This document shows positions 27,259 through 35,441 of a DNA stretch of 64,000 nucleotides, one piece after another (within the stretch, counting starts at the first letter, position 1; each line of letters opens with the position of its first letter). The stretch is taken from the NCBI GenBank assembly GCA_016191555.1, contig JACPVX010000054.1:1-64000 (forward strand), written 5' to 3'. Under the pieces are notes generated by a model. It had not been told where the DNA came from. It was given only the letters and a program-made list of their open reading frames with translations, and searched no databases. The DNA is from Bacteroidota bacterium. GTDB lineage: Bacteria > Bacteroidota > Bacteroidia > Cytophagales > Cyclobacteriaceae. Position numbers and translations under genes: made by a program.

Positions 27259-28852
27259 TCTTCAGTTTGTTAATAAAGAACACATCGCGATTTCCTTTCT
27301 CCGGGTTTTTGATGGTTTGATATCCGTAGAGATACAATGCATTTTTATACCAAGCGCGAATGTTGCCTACCGCTTCGCTGTCCGGCCGAACACTTTCTGC
27401 TGCGTTGGTTAATTGAATTTCTTTTTTCTCGTTGATCAATTGCACACCATCGGCTTGTGTTACCTGCACGTGTATCTGATTTTCTTTATTGAACAAGATG
27501 GTGGTGCGTGAAGGCGTGTAAACAAAGTCAGACACTTGCTCCGCAGAAGGGATTTTTAAGTCTTCCATCTTAAAGCCATGGTCGGTGATCAATTCGCCAC
27601 GGCCATTCAGCACGGCCACGCACGCCATTTGCATTTTTATTTCGGAAGAAGTTTTCGGGCTGCTGTATGGATAGCTTCCATAGGGATATCCGGAGCCGTA
27701 CGGATATCCGCCAAAGCGATACGGATTTCCATAACCGCCATACATGCCATAGGGATTGTAGTATGGGTTGCCGGTATTCCAATTGGGGTTATTGGAAAGA
27801 GACGATGCGTAATACGCCTCGGCATAAAAGACAAATCCATTTTTGGTTTCGAGCAATCGCACGGGCAATACGTTGGTTTTGAAATCCGGAATCTTACCGA
27901 TCTTTCTTCGTGCGTCTGATTTTTCTTTTGTCTTCGCTGCGCGCTTGGGTGTCATGTAATCGAAGAAGTGTGTCATCTGCCCAAAGTCGTAGTAGTTGAT
28001 TTTCTGTTCACTGTAAGGGTCTACCAAAACGGTGAATACACCCGATGCCTGTTTAGAGATGCCTTCGCTCCACGTACCGACCAACATCATTTCATCGCGC
28101 ACCAGCGTGCTGGTGATACCCGACAGCAATGTTTTTTCCGGATCAACTTCAATCAGGTCGTCTAGCAGTAGTGCACCGGTGTCGTCAAATGTTTTTAAGA
28201 TGAGGCGTTTCTTCGCTTTCGTTTGACGCTCGCTCAACATCACATTAAAGGTGTTGTTGATGTTGGCGCGCACATCGAGAATCTCGGTGTTGTCGGCCAA
28301 CAGGCCCGGCACAATCTTCGCCTGATTGTTTTCCATATTATAAAGGAGTACTGCCGGTTGGCGCGATACATAACCGGCCAATAAAATCTGATTGCCCACA
28401 ATATTGAAGTGGGTAAGTTGGATGGCCAGCTCGGGCTTGTAATCAAACTCCAGCACTTGTTTGGTTTGCAGATCGAGTTTAAAAATCTTTAAGTCGCCCA
28501 AATCTGTTTCGCCACTGCGCAAAAGATAATACAGATTTTTATCGCGGTAGTCGTGGCCCATCAGCCGATACTTGGGTTCTACGGCCAATTCTTTTGTCCA
28601 TACTTCGGCCAGCAAAGTATCTACTTGCGTGAACTCCCATACCCGGTCGCCTTGCTCATATTTTTCTTTGTCGCGGAGCAGTGCCAAACCTTGTTCTTCC
28701 AACGACACCACATGAAAATCGCCAAACCTGCGTTTTTGTTCTTTTTCAAACCGACCGGCTTGCGATAGCTGTGCCATCCCGCCAACGGAAACCGCCAGAA
28801 GCCACAGCAATAGAAATAATCTCAACCCTGCGTATCGTACAGCGCACTTCAT
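27251..28852 (-). CDS. Large secreted protein of unknown function with Gly/Tyr/Pro-rich insert
   Basis: This 533-residue protein has a signal peptide (LRLFLLLWLLAVSVGGMA, cleavage before QLSQ). It is a paralogue of the downstream gene (25750-27258), with which it overlaps by 8 bases. It carries a low-complexity insert near residues 355-405 rich in repeats of the form YPYGS and NPYYNPYG. The paralogue has a shorter, different insert at the same place. This part is probably a disordered loop. The EVE gene begins upstream, with 2 bases between its stop and this start, so the three may form one operon. Confidence 0.8.
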   Translation of the reverse strand: MKCAVRYAGLRLFLLLWLLAVSVGGMAQLSQAGRFEKEQKRRFGDFHVVSLEEQGLALLRDKEKYEQGDRVWEFTQVDTLLAEVWTKELAVEPKYRLMGHDYRDKNLYYLLRSGETDLGDLKIFKLDLQTKQVLEFDYKPELAIQLTHFNIVGNQILLAGYVSRQPAVLLYNMENNQAKIVPGLLADNTEILDVRANINNTFNVMLSERQTKAKKRLILKTFDDTGALLLDDLIEVDPEKTLLSGITSTLVRDEMMLVGTWSEGISKQASGVFTVLVDPYSEQKINYYDFGQMTHFFDYMTPKRAAKTKEKSDARRKIGKIPDFKTNVLPVRLLETKNGFVFYAEAYYASSLSNNPNWNTGNPYYNPYGMYGGYGNPYRFGGYPYGSGYPYGSYPYSSPKTSSEIKMQMACVAVLNGRGELITDHGFKMEDLKIPSAEQVSDFVYTPSRTTILFNKENQIHVQVTQADGVQLINEKKEIQLTNAAESVRPDSEAVGNIRAWYKNALYLYGYQTIKNPEKGNRDVFFINKLKIE

Positions 28853-28854
28853 TT

Positions 28855-29256
28855 TTACTTTTCAGATAGAGCTATAATATAGTCAAACTCTTCGGGTTTT
28901 ACGGGCTGCACCGATAGGCGCGAATTAGTTACCAGCGCCATGGTGGCCAACTTTTTATCGGCTTTGATAATGGCCAGCGAAACCGGATTTTTCAACAACA
29001 TTTTCGGTTTGATTTCCACCGCTACCCAGTTGGCATCTTTGGGGTCGGGAAAGGCTTCTTTGCTCACTTCTACCAGGGCCATAATGGCCTTGCCTTCGTT
29101 GGAGTAATAAAAGAACGCCAAATCGCCCTTTTTCATGGCTTTCAGGTTGTTGCGCGCCTGAAAGTTGCGCACGCCATCCCAGGTGGTTTTCTTATCTTTC
29201 ATTAAATCCTCCCACGAGTACACATCGGGTTCTGATTTTACAAGCCAGTAGTTCAT
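28855..29256 (-). CDS. EVE domain-containing protein
   Basis: The ATG at 29256 gives 133 residues starting MNYWLVKSEPDVYSWEDL, the typical EVE/thymocyte nuclear protein 1 beginning. A TTG at 29268 is possible but adds only four residues. Further family segments are TTWDGVRNFQARNNLKAMKK, DLAFFYYSNEGKAIMALVEV and the late NSRLSVQPVKPEEFDYI. EVE domains have a PUA-like fold and are thought to bind modified bases in DNA or RNA. The gene lies 2 bases from the large secreted protein gene and is probably in its operon. Confidence 0.9.
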   Translation of the reverse strand: MNYWLVKSEPDVYSWEDLMKDKKTTWDGVRNFQARNNLKAMKKGDLAFFYYSNEGKAIMALVEVSKEAFPDPKDANWVAVEIKPKMLLKNPVSLAIIKADKKLATMALVTNSRLSVQPVKPEEFDYIIALSEK

Positions 29257-29324
29257 CGGTTTTTTCAATTAGTTTTCTAAAGTAGCAAATTGATTTGGTA
29301 TTTTCCATCCATCAAAATACAGTT

Positions 29325-29332
29325 TACCTTTG
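29325..29332 (+). promoter_or_regulatory. Candidate -7 element of the glycosyltransferase 9 gene
   Basis: TACCTTTG is an exact TAnnTTTG match 90 bases before the start codon. TTTT at 29301-29304 lies 20 bases upstream and could act as a weak -33 box. Confidence 0.42.
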
Positions 29333-29422
29333 CCACCTAACAGCTGCCAAAAACTTAGTGAACCGCATGTTAAATCATTTACCCGTAACGCTTTCAGCAC
29401 GCAACCTCGCCTTCGGTAGACT

Positions 29423-30406
29423 ATGAAGATTTTAGTGATCCGGTTTTCTTCCATTGGCGATATTGTGCTGACCACACCGGTGATGCGCGTGTTAAAAAAA
29501 CAACTGAAAGACGCTGAGGTTCACTTTTTGATTAAGAAACAATTTGCGTCCATCGTGGAGAGCAATCCGTATGTCGATAAGGTTCATACGTTCGATGGCA
29601 ATTTGCCGCAACTGGTTAACGAACTGAAGCAGGAGCAATTTGACTACATCATCGATCTTCACAAAAACTTCCGGTCGTATCGCATCCGCTGGGCATTGGG
29701 AGTAAAAACGTTGAGCTACCGCAAGTTGAGCGTAGAGAAATTTTTATTGACCAAGTTTGGAATCGACCGCATGCCGGGGCGGCACATTACACAACGGTGC
29801 CTCGATGCGGTGTTGCCGCTGGGTGTGAAGGATGATGGCGAAGGGTTGGATTATTTCATTCCTGAAAAAGATCAAGTGAGTGCCCGGCAATTGCCGCAGG
29901 CACATCATACCGGTTTTGTGGCGATTGTGATTGGTGCTTCGTATTACACCAAGAAACTACCGGTGCATCAGTTGCAAGCACTTTGTCGCGAAATAAAGGA
30001 GCCGATCATTTTAGTAGGAGGTAAAGAAGATGCAGGGGAAGGAGAGCAGATTGCCTCAATTGACTCGCAGCGAATTTTCAATGCATGTGGAAAATTTAAT
30101 TTACATGCCAGTGCCGATTTGTTGCGACAGTCGCGGATTGTGATTTCCCACGACACCGGCATGCAATACATTGCCTGTGCGTTGCAGAAAAAAGTGTTGG
30201 CCATTTGGGGCGGCACCTCGCCCAAGCTGGATGTAGAACCCTACTACGGTACAAGACAGAATGAAGTTCTTCATCAGAACTTTGTAGTGCCCAACCTATC
30301 CTGCCAGCCGTGTTCTAACTTTGGTACGAAAACATGCCCGAAGGGACACTTTAAATGCATGGTGCAGCAAGATGTAAAGAAGATTGCGGAAGGGGTGGGG
30401 TACTAG
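29423..30406 (+). CDS. Glycosyltransferase family 9 protein (heptosyltransferase-like)
   Basis: This 327-residue protein has the GT-B fold of ADP-heptose:LPS heptosyltransferases. It has the N-terminal MKILVIRFSSIGDIVLTTPV, a central IDLHKNFRSYRIRWALG, the nucleotide-binding IVIGASYYTKKLPVHQLQAL, and ISHDTGMQYIACAL with the conserved Asp-Thr-Gly-Met. It probably adds a sugar to the lipopolysaccharide core or an exopolysaccharide at the cytoplasmic face of the membrane. Donor and acceptor cannot be told. It is followed by an accessory region. Confidence 0.9.
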   Translation: MKILVIRFSSIGDIVLTTPVMRVLKKQLKDAEVHFLIKKQFASIVESNPYVDKVHTFDGNLPQLVNELKQEQFDYIIDLHKNFRSYRIRWALGVKTLSYRKLSVEKFLLTKFGIDRMPGRHITQRCLDAVLPLGVKDDGEGLDYFIPEKDQVSARQLPQAHHTGFVAIVIGASYYTKKLPVHQLQALCREIKEPIILVGGKEDAGEGEQIASIDSQRIFNACGKFNLHASADLLRQSRIVISHDTGMQYIACALQKKVLAIWGGTSPKLDVEPYYGTRQNEVLHQNFVVPNLSCQPCSNFGTKTCPKGHFKCMVQQDVKKIAEGVGY

Positions 30407-30435
30407 AAAAGAATTAGCCTCCTTAATGCACAACA

Positions 30436-30480
30436 CAGCCTACCGTGTCGCAGGAGTCGCACGTGTCCCAAGAAGGCGCA
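30436..30480 (+). repeat. 45-bp dispersed repeat, copy 1
   Basis: A copy of a dispersed element with the core GTGTCGCAGGAGTCGCACGT and CCCAAGAAGGCGCA, followed by nine A residues. Internally it is two imperfect units starting CGTGTC. Related copies are at 31158, 31766 (partial) and 44323, all in this orientation and each downstream of a plus-strand gene. Confidence 0.85.
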
Positions 30481-30560
30481 AAAAAAAATCAGTTCAGGTT
30501 TATAACACATTGCCGAGCGTGATATGAAAATACAAGTGATAAAAGAATTTTTTGACAAGC

Positions 30561-31127
30561 ATGACGGAACAAATTAAATACACCTGCAGTTGCTGCGGAA
30601 AAGAGCATGACGAATGGCCCGCATTGACGTTCAAGTCACCAGACCCATATCATACCTTATCGCAAACAGACAAAGACAACATCGCAGAAATTAGTGACGA
30701 CTTTTGCATTGTCAAGCATCCGGATCAAACCGATCGATTTATACGGTGCACCCTAACACAGAAAATAAATGACCATTGCAAAGGGTTAGATTATGGACTG
30801 TGGGTTTCGCTCAGCGAGAGAAGTTATAATGACTATTCAGAAAACTTTAAAAACGAAAATCACGAAGCCACCTATTTCGGTTGGCTTTGTAATAGCATTC
30901 CGGAATATGTGTTCAACGAAAGTATCCCTACCAGTGTATTTACAAGAACAGGTAAGCAGCGACCTGAGATAGTTCCACACAAAGACTTTGATCACCCTTT
31001 TGTGAAAGACTATTACAATGGAATTTCAAAACAGGAAGCCGAAAGCCGGATTAAAGCCATGTTGGCTAGGGTGAATAAGAATAATGATTTATCACAAGAG
31101 AAGAAACCGTGGTGGAGAATTTGGTAG
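30561..31127 (+). CDS. DUF2199 domain-containing protein
   Basis: The ATG at 30561 gives 188 residues. The N-terminus carries a CSCCGKEHDEWP zinc-ribbon-like motif with three cysteines. The body fits the DUF2199 family: ISDDFCIVKHPDQTDRFIRC, GLWVSLSERSYNDY, YFGWLCNSIPEY and the C-terminal HPFVKDYYNGISKQEAESRI. Function is unknown. The gene lies between copies 1 and 2 of the 45-bp repeat, which suggests that it moved or duplicated as a unit. Confidence 0.82.
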   Translation: MTEQIKYTCSCCGKEHDEWPALTFKSPDPYHTLSQTDKDNIAEISDDFCIVKHPDQTDRFIRCTLTQKINDHCKGLDYGLWVSLSERSYNDYSENFKNENHEATYFGWLCNSIPEYVFNESIPTSVFTRTGKQRPEIVPHKDFDHPFVKDYYNGISKQEAESRIKAMLARVNKNNDLSQEKKPWWRIW

Positions 31128-31157
31128 CCCTGTAATTATTGTTCGATTCCTGCGCTA

Positions 31158-31204
31158 CAGCCTACCGTGTCGCAAGAGTCGCACGTGTCCCAAGAAGGTG
31201 CCAA
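31158..31204 (+). repeat. 45-bp dispersed repeat, copy 2
   Basis: Nearly identical to copy 1, with a G-to-A change in the first unit and GGTGCC for GGCGCA near the end. It starts 31 bases after the DUF2199 stop, as copy 1 starts 30 bases after the glycosyltransferase stop. Confidence 0.85.
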
Positions 31205-31249
31205 AAAATTAAAAAGACTCATCACAGCAATAAGAACAAACAAATAAAA

Positions 31250-31657
31250 ATGGGAGTTTTACTAATCATACTGACGCTGTTGGCAATGCGAATAGTCATT
31301 TTCGCTATCAAAAAGAGAATACAAAATAGAATTGCCATTGGACTCCCAATCACTCTGAGCTACGCGGACCACAACACAACAATTGAAAAGGAATTACCGC
31401 GAACTGGAATAATTAAGGATAAAATAAGAATTGATAAGACGAAGGACAATTTTGTAGTTCAGCTAGACCGACCAATTAATTTTGAAAACTACGACTTTGA
31501 CGAAGTAGTCGTTCGGAACCGACATGTTGCGCAATACATTGGCCGGACCGGAGAGATCGATGTTCATTTATTGATTCCAAGAGTTAAGTTAGTAAAAGAA
31601 AAATATAAAATTGACGACTTTAGCCATGTTGCATGGTTGACATTAAAGAGACGATAG
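31250..31657 (+). CDS. Small membrane-anchored protein of unknown function
   Basis: The ATG at 31250 gives 135 residues. The frame is open further upstream, but that part is the 45-bp repeat. One N-terminal membrane segment (MGVLLIILTLLAMRIVIFAI) is followed by a soluble domain with IGLPITLSYADHN, KTKDNFVVQLDRPINF and YIGRTGEIDVHLLI. This domain is possibly beta-rich. No family was recognised. It lies between repeat copies 2 and 4. Confidence 0.6.
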   Translation: MGVLLIILTLLAMRIVIFAIKKRIQNRIAIGLPITLSYADHNTTIEKELPRTGIIKDKIRIDKTKDNFVVQLDRPINFENYDFDEVVVRNRHVAQYIGRTGEIDVHLLIPRVKLVKEKYKIDDFSHVAWLTLKRR

Positions 31658-31765
31658 ACCTCAGTTATCTTAGTTTACAAATTGGGAATCGTGCGAGAGT
31701 TCAGGGTGACTTAATGATCTATAATCTGGCATTTAATGCATTTTTTTTGGTAATTAGTACTCGTC

Positions 31766-31785
31766 CTGAGTCGCATGTGTCCCAA
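31766..31785 (+). repeat. 45-bp dispersed repeat, partial copy 4
   Basis: GAGTCGCATGTGTCCCAA, within 31766-31785, differs by one base from the matching part of copies 1-3. The flanks do not match, so it is a decayed or truncated copy in the 195-base gap before the bestrophin gene. Confidence 0.5.
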
Positions 31786-31852
31786 ACTGACAAAGTGAAA
31801 CTTAGAACAATATCGGCACTCTCATCCGTAAACTCATTTCAAAAACCACTAA

Positions 31853-32860
31853 ATGCATTCAGGGAAATCGTATAAGTTTTCAGAATTTCTTCTTTGGACC
31901 AGAAGAAACATTTACAAGACTCTTATCATAGGAACCATTCCCGTGGTTCTATATCAAATTGCAGACTTGAAGTGGCTGGCAATACCTTGGACTGTCGTTG
32001 CATTGCTAGGAACGGCCACTGCCTTTATAGTAGGATTCAAAAACACACAGACCTATAACCGAACCTGGGAGGCCCGCCAAATTTGGGGAGCCATACTCAA
32101 TAGCAGTAGAGCCTGGGGAACGATGAGCAGAGATTTTTTAAACAATTCAGAAATGACCAAGCTGTTAGTGTACCGGCATTTTGCGTGGCTGACCGCATTG
32201 CGCTACGCGATGAGAGATAGCCGCGCTTGGGAGACTGTCGGCAAAGCACACAACAGCGAATACAAAGAGTTTTACATCGTTCCCGAAAAGGAAACAACCG
32301 TAGAATCGGAATTGAAAAAATATATTTCTCCGGAAGAATTAAAATTTATTCTCGGAACAAAAAACAAAGCTGCCCAACTGATGAGTCTGCAATCGAAAAC
32401 TATCAAAGAACTCTTTGATCACAAGCAAATTGATAGTTATCAATTTGTAGAAATGCAACGCATGATAAAAGATTTTTACGACCAACAAGGTAAAAGCGAA
32501 AGAATAAAAAACTTTCCCTACCCACGGCAATTTGCAACCATCAATTCCTTTTTCATTAAGTTATTCTGTTTGCTTTTGCCTTTTGGTATGCTCAAAGAAT
32601 TTGACAAACTAAATGATGGAATGGAAGGGCTTATGAACGGCCATATGGTTTGGTTAGTCATTCCTTTTAGTGTGCTCATCTCCTGGGTTTATACCTCGTT
32701 AGAGCAAGTGGGCGAAAGCACCGAAAATCCATTTGAGGGAAGCGCCAACGATGTTCCTATTTCGCAAATGAGTAGAACCATCGAAATCGATTTACGAGAA
32801 ATGCTTGGCGAAACCGATTTACCGCCTGCCTTACAACCCAAAAATAATATCATACTTTAA
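31853..32860 (+). CDS. Bacterial bestrophin-family channel
   Basis: The 335-residue membrane protein matches bacterial bestrophins (UPF0187). The core is visible as GFKNTQTYNRTWEARQIWGA and ILNSSRAWG, with hydrophobic segments at about residues 22-60, 240-255 and 265-285. The C-terminal signature reads EQVGESTENPFEGSANDVPI. Bestrophins form pentameric anion or cation channels. Algal members are proposed bicarbonate channels in thylakoids. The start ATG at 31853 fits. The next gene, an LCIB-type protein, starts 11 bases after the stop and must be cotranscribed, which suggests bicarbonate as the permeant ion. Confidence 0.9.
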   Translation: MHSGKSYKFSEFLLWTRRNIYKTLIIGTIPVVLYQIADLKWLAIPWTVVALLGTATAFIVGFKNTQTYNRTWEARQIWGAILNSSRAWGTMSRDFLNNSEMTKLLVYRHFAWLTALRYAMRDSRAWETVGKAHNSEYKEFYIVPEKETTVESELKKYISPEELKFILGTKNKAAQLMSLQSKTIKELFDHKQIDSYQFVEMQRMIKDFYDQQGKSERIKNFPYPRQFATINSFFIKLFCLLLPFGMLKEFDKLNDGMEGLMNGHMVWLVIPFSVLISWVYTSLEQVGESTENPFEGSANDVPISQMSRTIEIDLREMLGETDLPPALQPKNNIIL

Positions 32861-32871
32861 AGTTTGAAAAG

Positions 32872-33618
32872 ATGAAGAAGAGACTGAAACTGGAAATCAT
32901 TCATGCCTGGTACCCAAAGGCGATAACCACCATTGACAGCGTAAACCAAATCATTGACTTTGTAGAATCTAACTTAGATTTAGAACCCAAACAAGTAATG
33001 CTTGCCGACAGCATATGCAGTGACGATGTAAACAGCATTCAGTATCCGGCACGAACACAAGAATTCCTCGGACCTTTTAAGATGGGTGGTTTAGACGGTT
33101 TTCCATTTACGGGACTCACCGGCATGGGAGCATTTGCCAGCCACGTTCCAGACGATGGTGCGGTTTTTATTTATTATGGCCCACATATTGGAATAACGAA
33201 AAACGGTACCATTGGCGAGATTCATCGCTTTGGGCAAAGTAAAAACAGTGGTTGCTGTGGTGCCGCAAAAGGTGCATTAGCAAAACTGACAAACAACCAA
33301 ATTACAGCCGGAAATGTTACCGAGTTAGACTATCAGATGAACACCATTGAACAAATTCTTTTCAAAGAGAAAGATCGGATTCTTAACACCAGCACACCTT
33401 TGTTTGAAGCAACAGAAGTAATTTATGAAGCCATTGATAAACGCATTAATGAATTAGTCGACAGGACCAAATACAACTGTAAGTATGTAATTCTGGTGGG
33501 TGCCATCCTGATCAACAGCGACACCGATATGGGTTCTTTTACCGAAGTGAGACGCTTTGATGTGATTGACCTCACCACCAAAGCAAGACAAAATAGCCTA
33601 AGCTATTTAGCGACATAG
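32872..33618 (+). CDS. LCIB/theta-type carbonic anhydrase-like protein
   Basis: This 248-residue protein has no signal peptide. It shows the pattern of the LCIB_C_CA family: DSICSDDVN near residues 46-54 with Cys49, the GGLDGFPFTGLTGMGAFASH stretch at 72-91, HVPDDG, YYGPHIGIT with His105, and GCCGAAKGA with Cys128/Cys129. In this family a Cys, a His and a Cys bind zinc as in beta-carbonic anhydrases. Algal members (LCIB, diatom theta-CA) act in CO2 uptake or recapture. Whether the catalytic Asp-Arg pair is intact cannot be settled by eye. It is paired with a bestrophin gene 11 bases upstream. Confidence 0.78.
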   Translation: MKKRLKLEIIHAWYPKAITTIDSVNQIIDFVESNLDLEPKQVMLADSICSDDVNSIQYPARTQEFLGPFKMGGLDGFPFTGLTGMGAFASHVPDDGAVFIYYGPHIGITKNGTIGEIHRFGQSKNSGCCGAAKGALAKLTNNQITAGNVTELDYQMNTIEQILFKEKDRILNTSTPLFEATEVIYEAIDKRINELVDRTKYNCKYVILVGAILINSDTDMGSFTEVRRFDVIDLTTKARQNSLSYLAT

Positions 33619-33667
33619 AAACGCGACTAAGTGCAAAAAATAAAACGAAACTACCGATTAACTCAAT

Positions 33668-34336
33668 ATGAATAAACAGAACCTTACAACATTCTTTTTG
33701 GCGATTAGCACCATTTGTTTTTCGCAAACAACAGAAACAAAGTATTACAACAAGCGGATGGATGAAGTAAGAAAGGAAAAAGCAAAATATGCAAAGACTA
33801 TTACTGAAGAAAGTGATGGTACCATCACAACATCAACGTTGGATTTAAAGAAGAATATAGTTACCAGCAGCCAAACATTAAAAGGAGAAGAACCATTTGG
33901 GATTTGGATATATCAACGAGGTGTGGGTACCGGAAAGTTGGATTACAACTTTCAGTTAAATTATTCAACTGAAGTTTGCTCCAATAATGGCGAACTAGGT
34001 AAAGTCAGTAAGTTTTTTGAAGATTACGATAAGGTTGGATACAAAGCTCCAAAGCTTTCGACAGGCGATCAGAATATTTATAAGTTTATTGGTCAGGGCA
34101 TGATTTACCCCGCCAAAGCCAGACGACAGGGAATTCAAGGTGAGGTCGTCTGCTCGTTTATCATTACCAAAGAAGGAAAGGTTGAAAACATTGTTGTCAA
34201 TAAGGGAATAGATATAGTATTAGACAAAGAAGCTGTGCGAATTATACGAGCACTTACGTTCTCTACTCCACCAACGCTGAATGGACAGCCTACGGATGTT
34301 TGTGTTCAGTTTCCAATCATGTACAAGTTGGGATGA
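33668..34336 (+). CDS. Secreted protein with C-terminal TonB domain
   Basis: This 222-residue protein has a signal peptide (LTTFFLAISTICFS, cleavage near QTTET). The last 85 residues form a TonB_C domain: YPAKARRQGIQGEVVCSFII, TKEGKVENIVV and EAVRIIRAL. There is no N-terminal membrane anchor beyond the signal and no Pro-rich spacer. It is probably one of the many Bacteroidota proteins that use the TonB fold outside classical energy transduction. It starts 49 bases after the LCIB-like gene and could share its transcript. Confidence 0.8.
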   Translation: MNKQNLTTFFLAISTICFSQTTETKYYNKRMDEVRKEKAKYAKTITEESDGTITTSTLDLKKNIVTSSQTLKGEEPFGIWIYQRGVGTGKLDYNFQLNYSTEVCSNNGELGKVSKFFEDYDKVGYKAPKLSTGDQNIYKFIGQGMIYPAKARRQGIQGEVVCSFIITKEGKVENIVVNKGIDIVLDKEAVRIIRALTFSTPPTLNGQPTDVCVQFPIMYKLG

Positions 34337-34431
34337 AAATATTTTAGCTGTCAATAAGTATTGAAGGAAATAGTTGGATTTTACTCATAAGTTTCTGCTT
34401 CGATGTTCACTATAATTATTTCTAAACAAAC

Positions 34432-34902
34432 ATGACCATCGAGCAAGCAAAGAATGTTGGGCAACGAGAAACGCTCAAGTGTACTCTTTATACCTATTTA
34501 GGTGGAGAACTGATTTTCTTAGTTCTTATGGTGGGAGCCGACTTTGCCAACGGAATCATTTTCTTCATCGATGGGCACAGAAATATTCACTTCCTGGCGA
34601 TGGTGACAATTTTGTTTTCCGTGACCTACTTCGCAGGGCAACAAAACGGAAAGGATATATTGATTCTCGGTAGCCACTTTTTCCTGACTCCATTTAAATA
34701 TGGACTTTTCACAATTTGGATCGTTGTTGCGTATGCTAGTGCTGTGGGACTATTGAAGCATGATGCAACTAATGCTATCAGCACTTTTGAAAAAATTCGT
34801 ATTTACATTCTTGTACCGTATATGCGTAATACGTTAGTACTACTTATTCCATTGTTGATTTATGCGTACTACTGTGGCGATCGAATCAGGAATAGTAGAT
34901 AG
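34432..34902 (+). CDS. Multi-pass membrane protein of unknown function
   Basis: This 156-residue protein has about four hydrophobic segments: LGGELIFLVLMVGADFANGI, LAMVTILFSVTYFAG, YGLFTIWIVVAYASAVGLL and MRNTLVLLIPLLIYAYY. The family was not recognised. The gene stands alone; the 95 bases upstream show no clear promoter. Confidence 0.55.
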   Translation: MTIEQAKNVGQRETLKCTLYTYLGGELIFLVLMVGADFANGIIFFIDGHRNIHFLAMVTILFSVTYFAGQQNGKDILILGSHFFLTPFKYGLFTIWIVVAYASAVGLLKHDATNAISTFEKIRIYILVPYMRNTLVLLIPLLIYAYYCGDRIRNSR

Positions 34903-34962
34903 CTTTGAGAAATAACCACCATTACAATCCCTCACTACCCATTGACTAACTCCCATCAACCA

Positions 34963-35361
34963 ATGACTACTAAAAAAACCTACGGAAAGATATTGATCGG
35001 CATTAGTCTGCTGGTGTTGGTTTTTCATTTGCTGATTGTGGTGAAAGTGATTCCCTACCAGATTACGTGGGGCGGAAAGCTGAAAACCGATAGCGACATG
35101 TATGCGTTCGAGGCGGCTTCGATACTTATCAATTTATTTTTTGTTTACCTCGTACTTCATCAGATCGGCTATGTACGTCCGCGACTCGGCCAACGAGCCG
35201 TTACCATTCTACTGTGGATATTCTTCGGCCTCTTCGTGCTGAACACCATCGGAAATATATTTGCGGTCACACAACTGGAGCGGTGGTTTACCATCCTCAC
35301 ACTCGCAAATGCATTTTTGATCTGGAAGATCAATCGTGTCCCAGGAACTAATCCCCAGTGA
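34963..35361 (+). CDS. Four-helix membrane protein of unknown function
   Basis: The ATG at 34963 gives 132 residues (a TTG at 34942 is less likely). Four membrane segments are visible: ILIGISLLVLVFHLLIVV, AASILINLFFVYLVLHQI, TILLWIFFGLFVLNTIGNI and FTILTLANAFLIWKI. Short CATTGAC-like sequences flank it on both sides. No family was recognised. Confidence 0.6.
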   Translation: MTTKKTYGKILIGISLLVLVFHLLIVVKVIPYQITWGGKLKTDSDMYAFEAASILINLFFVYLVLHQIGYVRPRLGQRAVTILLWIFFGLFVLNTIGNIFAVTQLERWFTILTLANAFLIWKINRVPGTNPQ

Positions 35362-35400
35362 CTAATGACAAGTGACTAATGACTAATGACCATTGACAGT
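35357..35400 (+). repeat. Short direct repeat tract (TGACTAATGAC units)
   Basis: The tract holds GTGACTAATGACAA, GTGACTAATGAC, TAATGAC and CATTGAC in a row, directly after the stop of the membrane protein gene. It is a small microsatellite-like tract between that gene and the AraC-type regulator. Confidence 0.7.
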
Positions 35401-35441
35401 TTACGAATGACCAAGTCCCAACCCCCAAAAAGTATTGCACC

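Noticed and set aside
31139-31249. Longer N-terminus for the membrane-anchored protein at 31250
   Set aside because: The extra residues are encoded by the 45-bp repeat and are basic low-complexity sequence. The ATG at 31250 begins a proper membrane anchor.
30436-31785. Integron cassette array with attC sites
   Set aside because: The repeat lacks the GTTRRRY/RYYYAAC core sites and an attC-like fold, and no integrase gene is seen.
31633-31875. Gene at 31633-31875 on the plus strand
   Set aside because: It overlaps the end of the preceding gene and the start of the bestrophin gene, includes the partial repeat copy, and has no family features.
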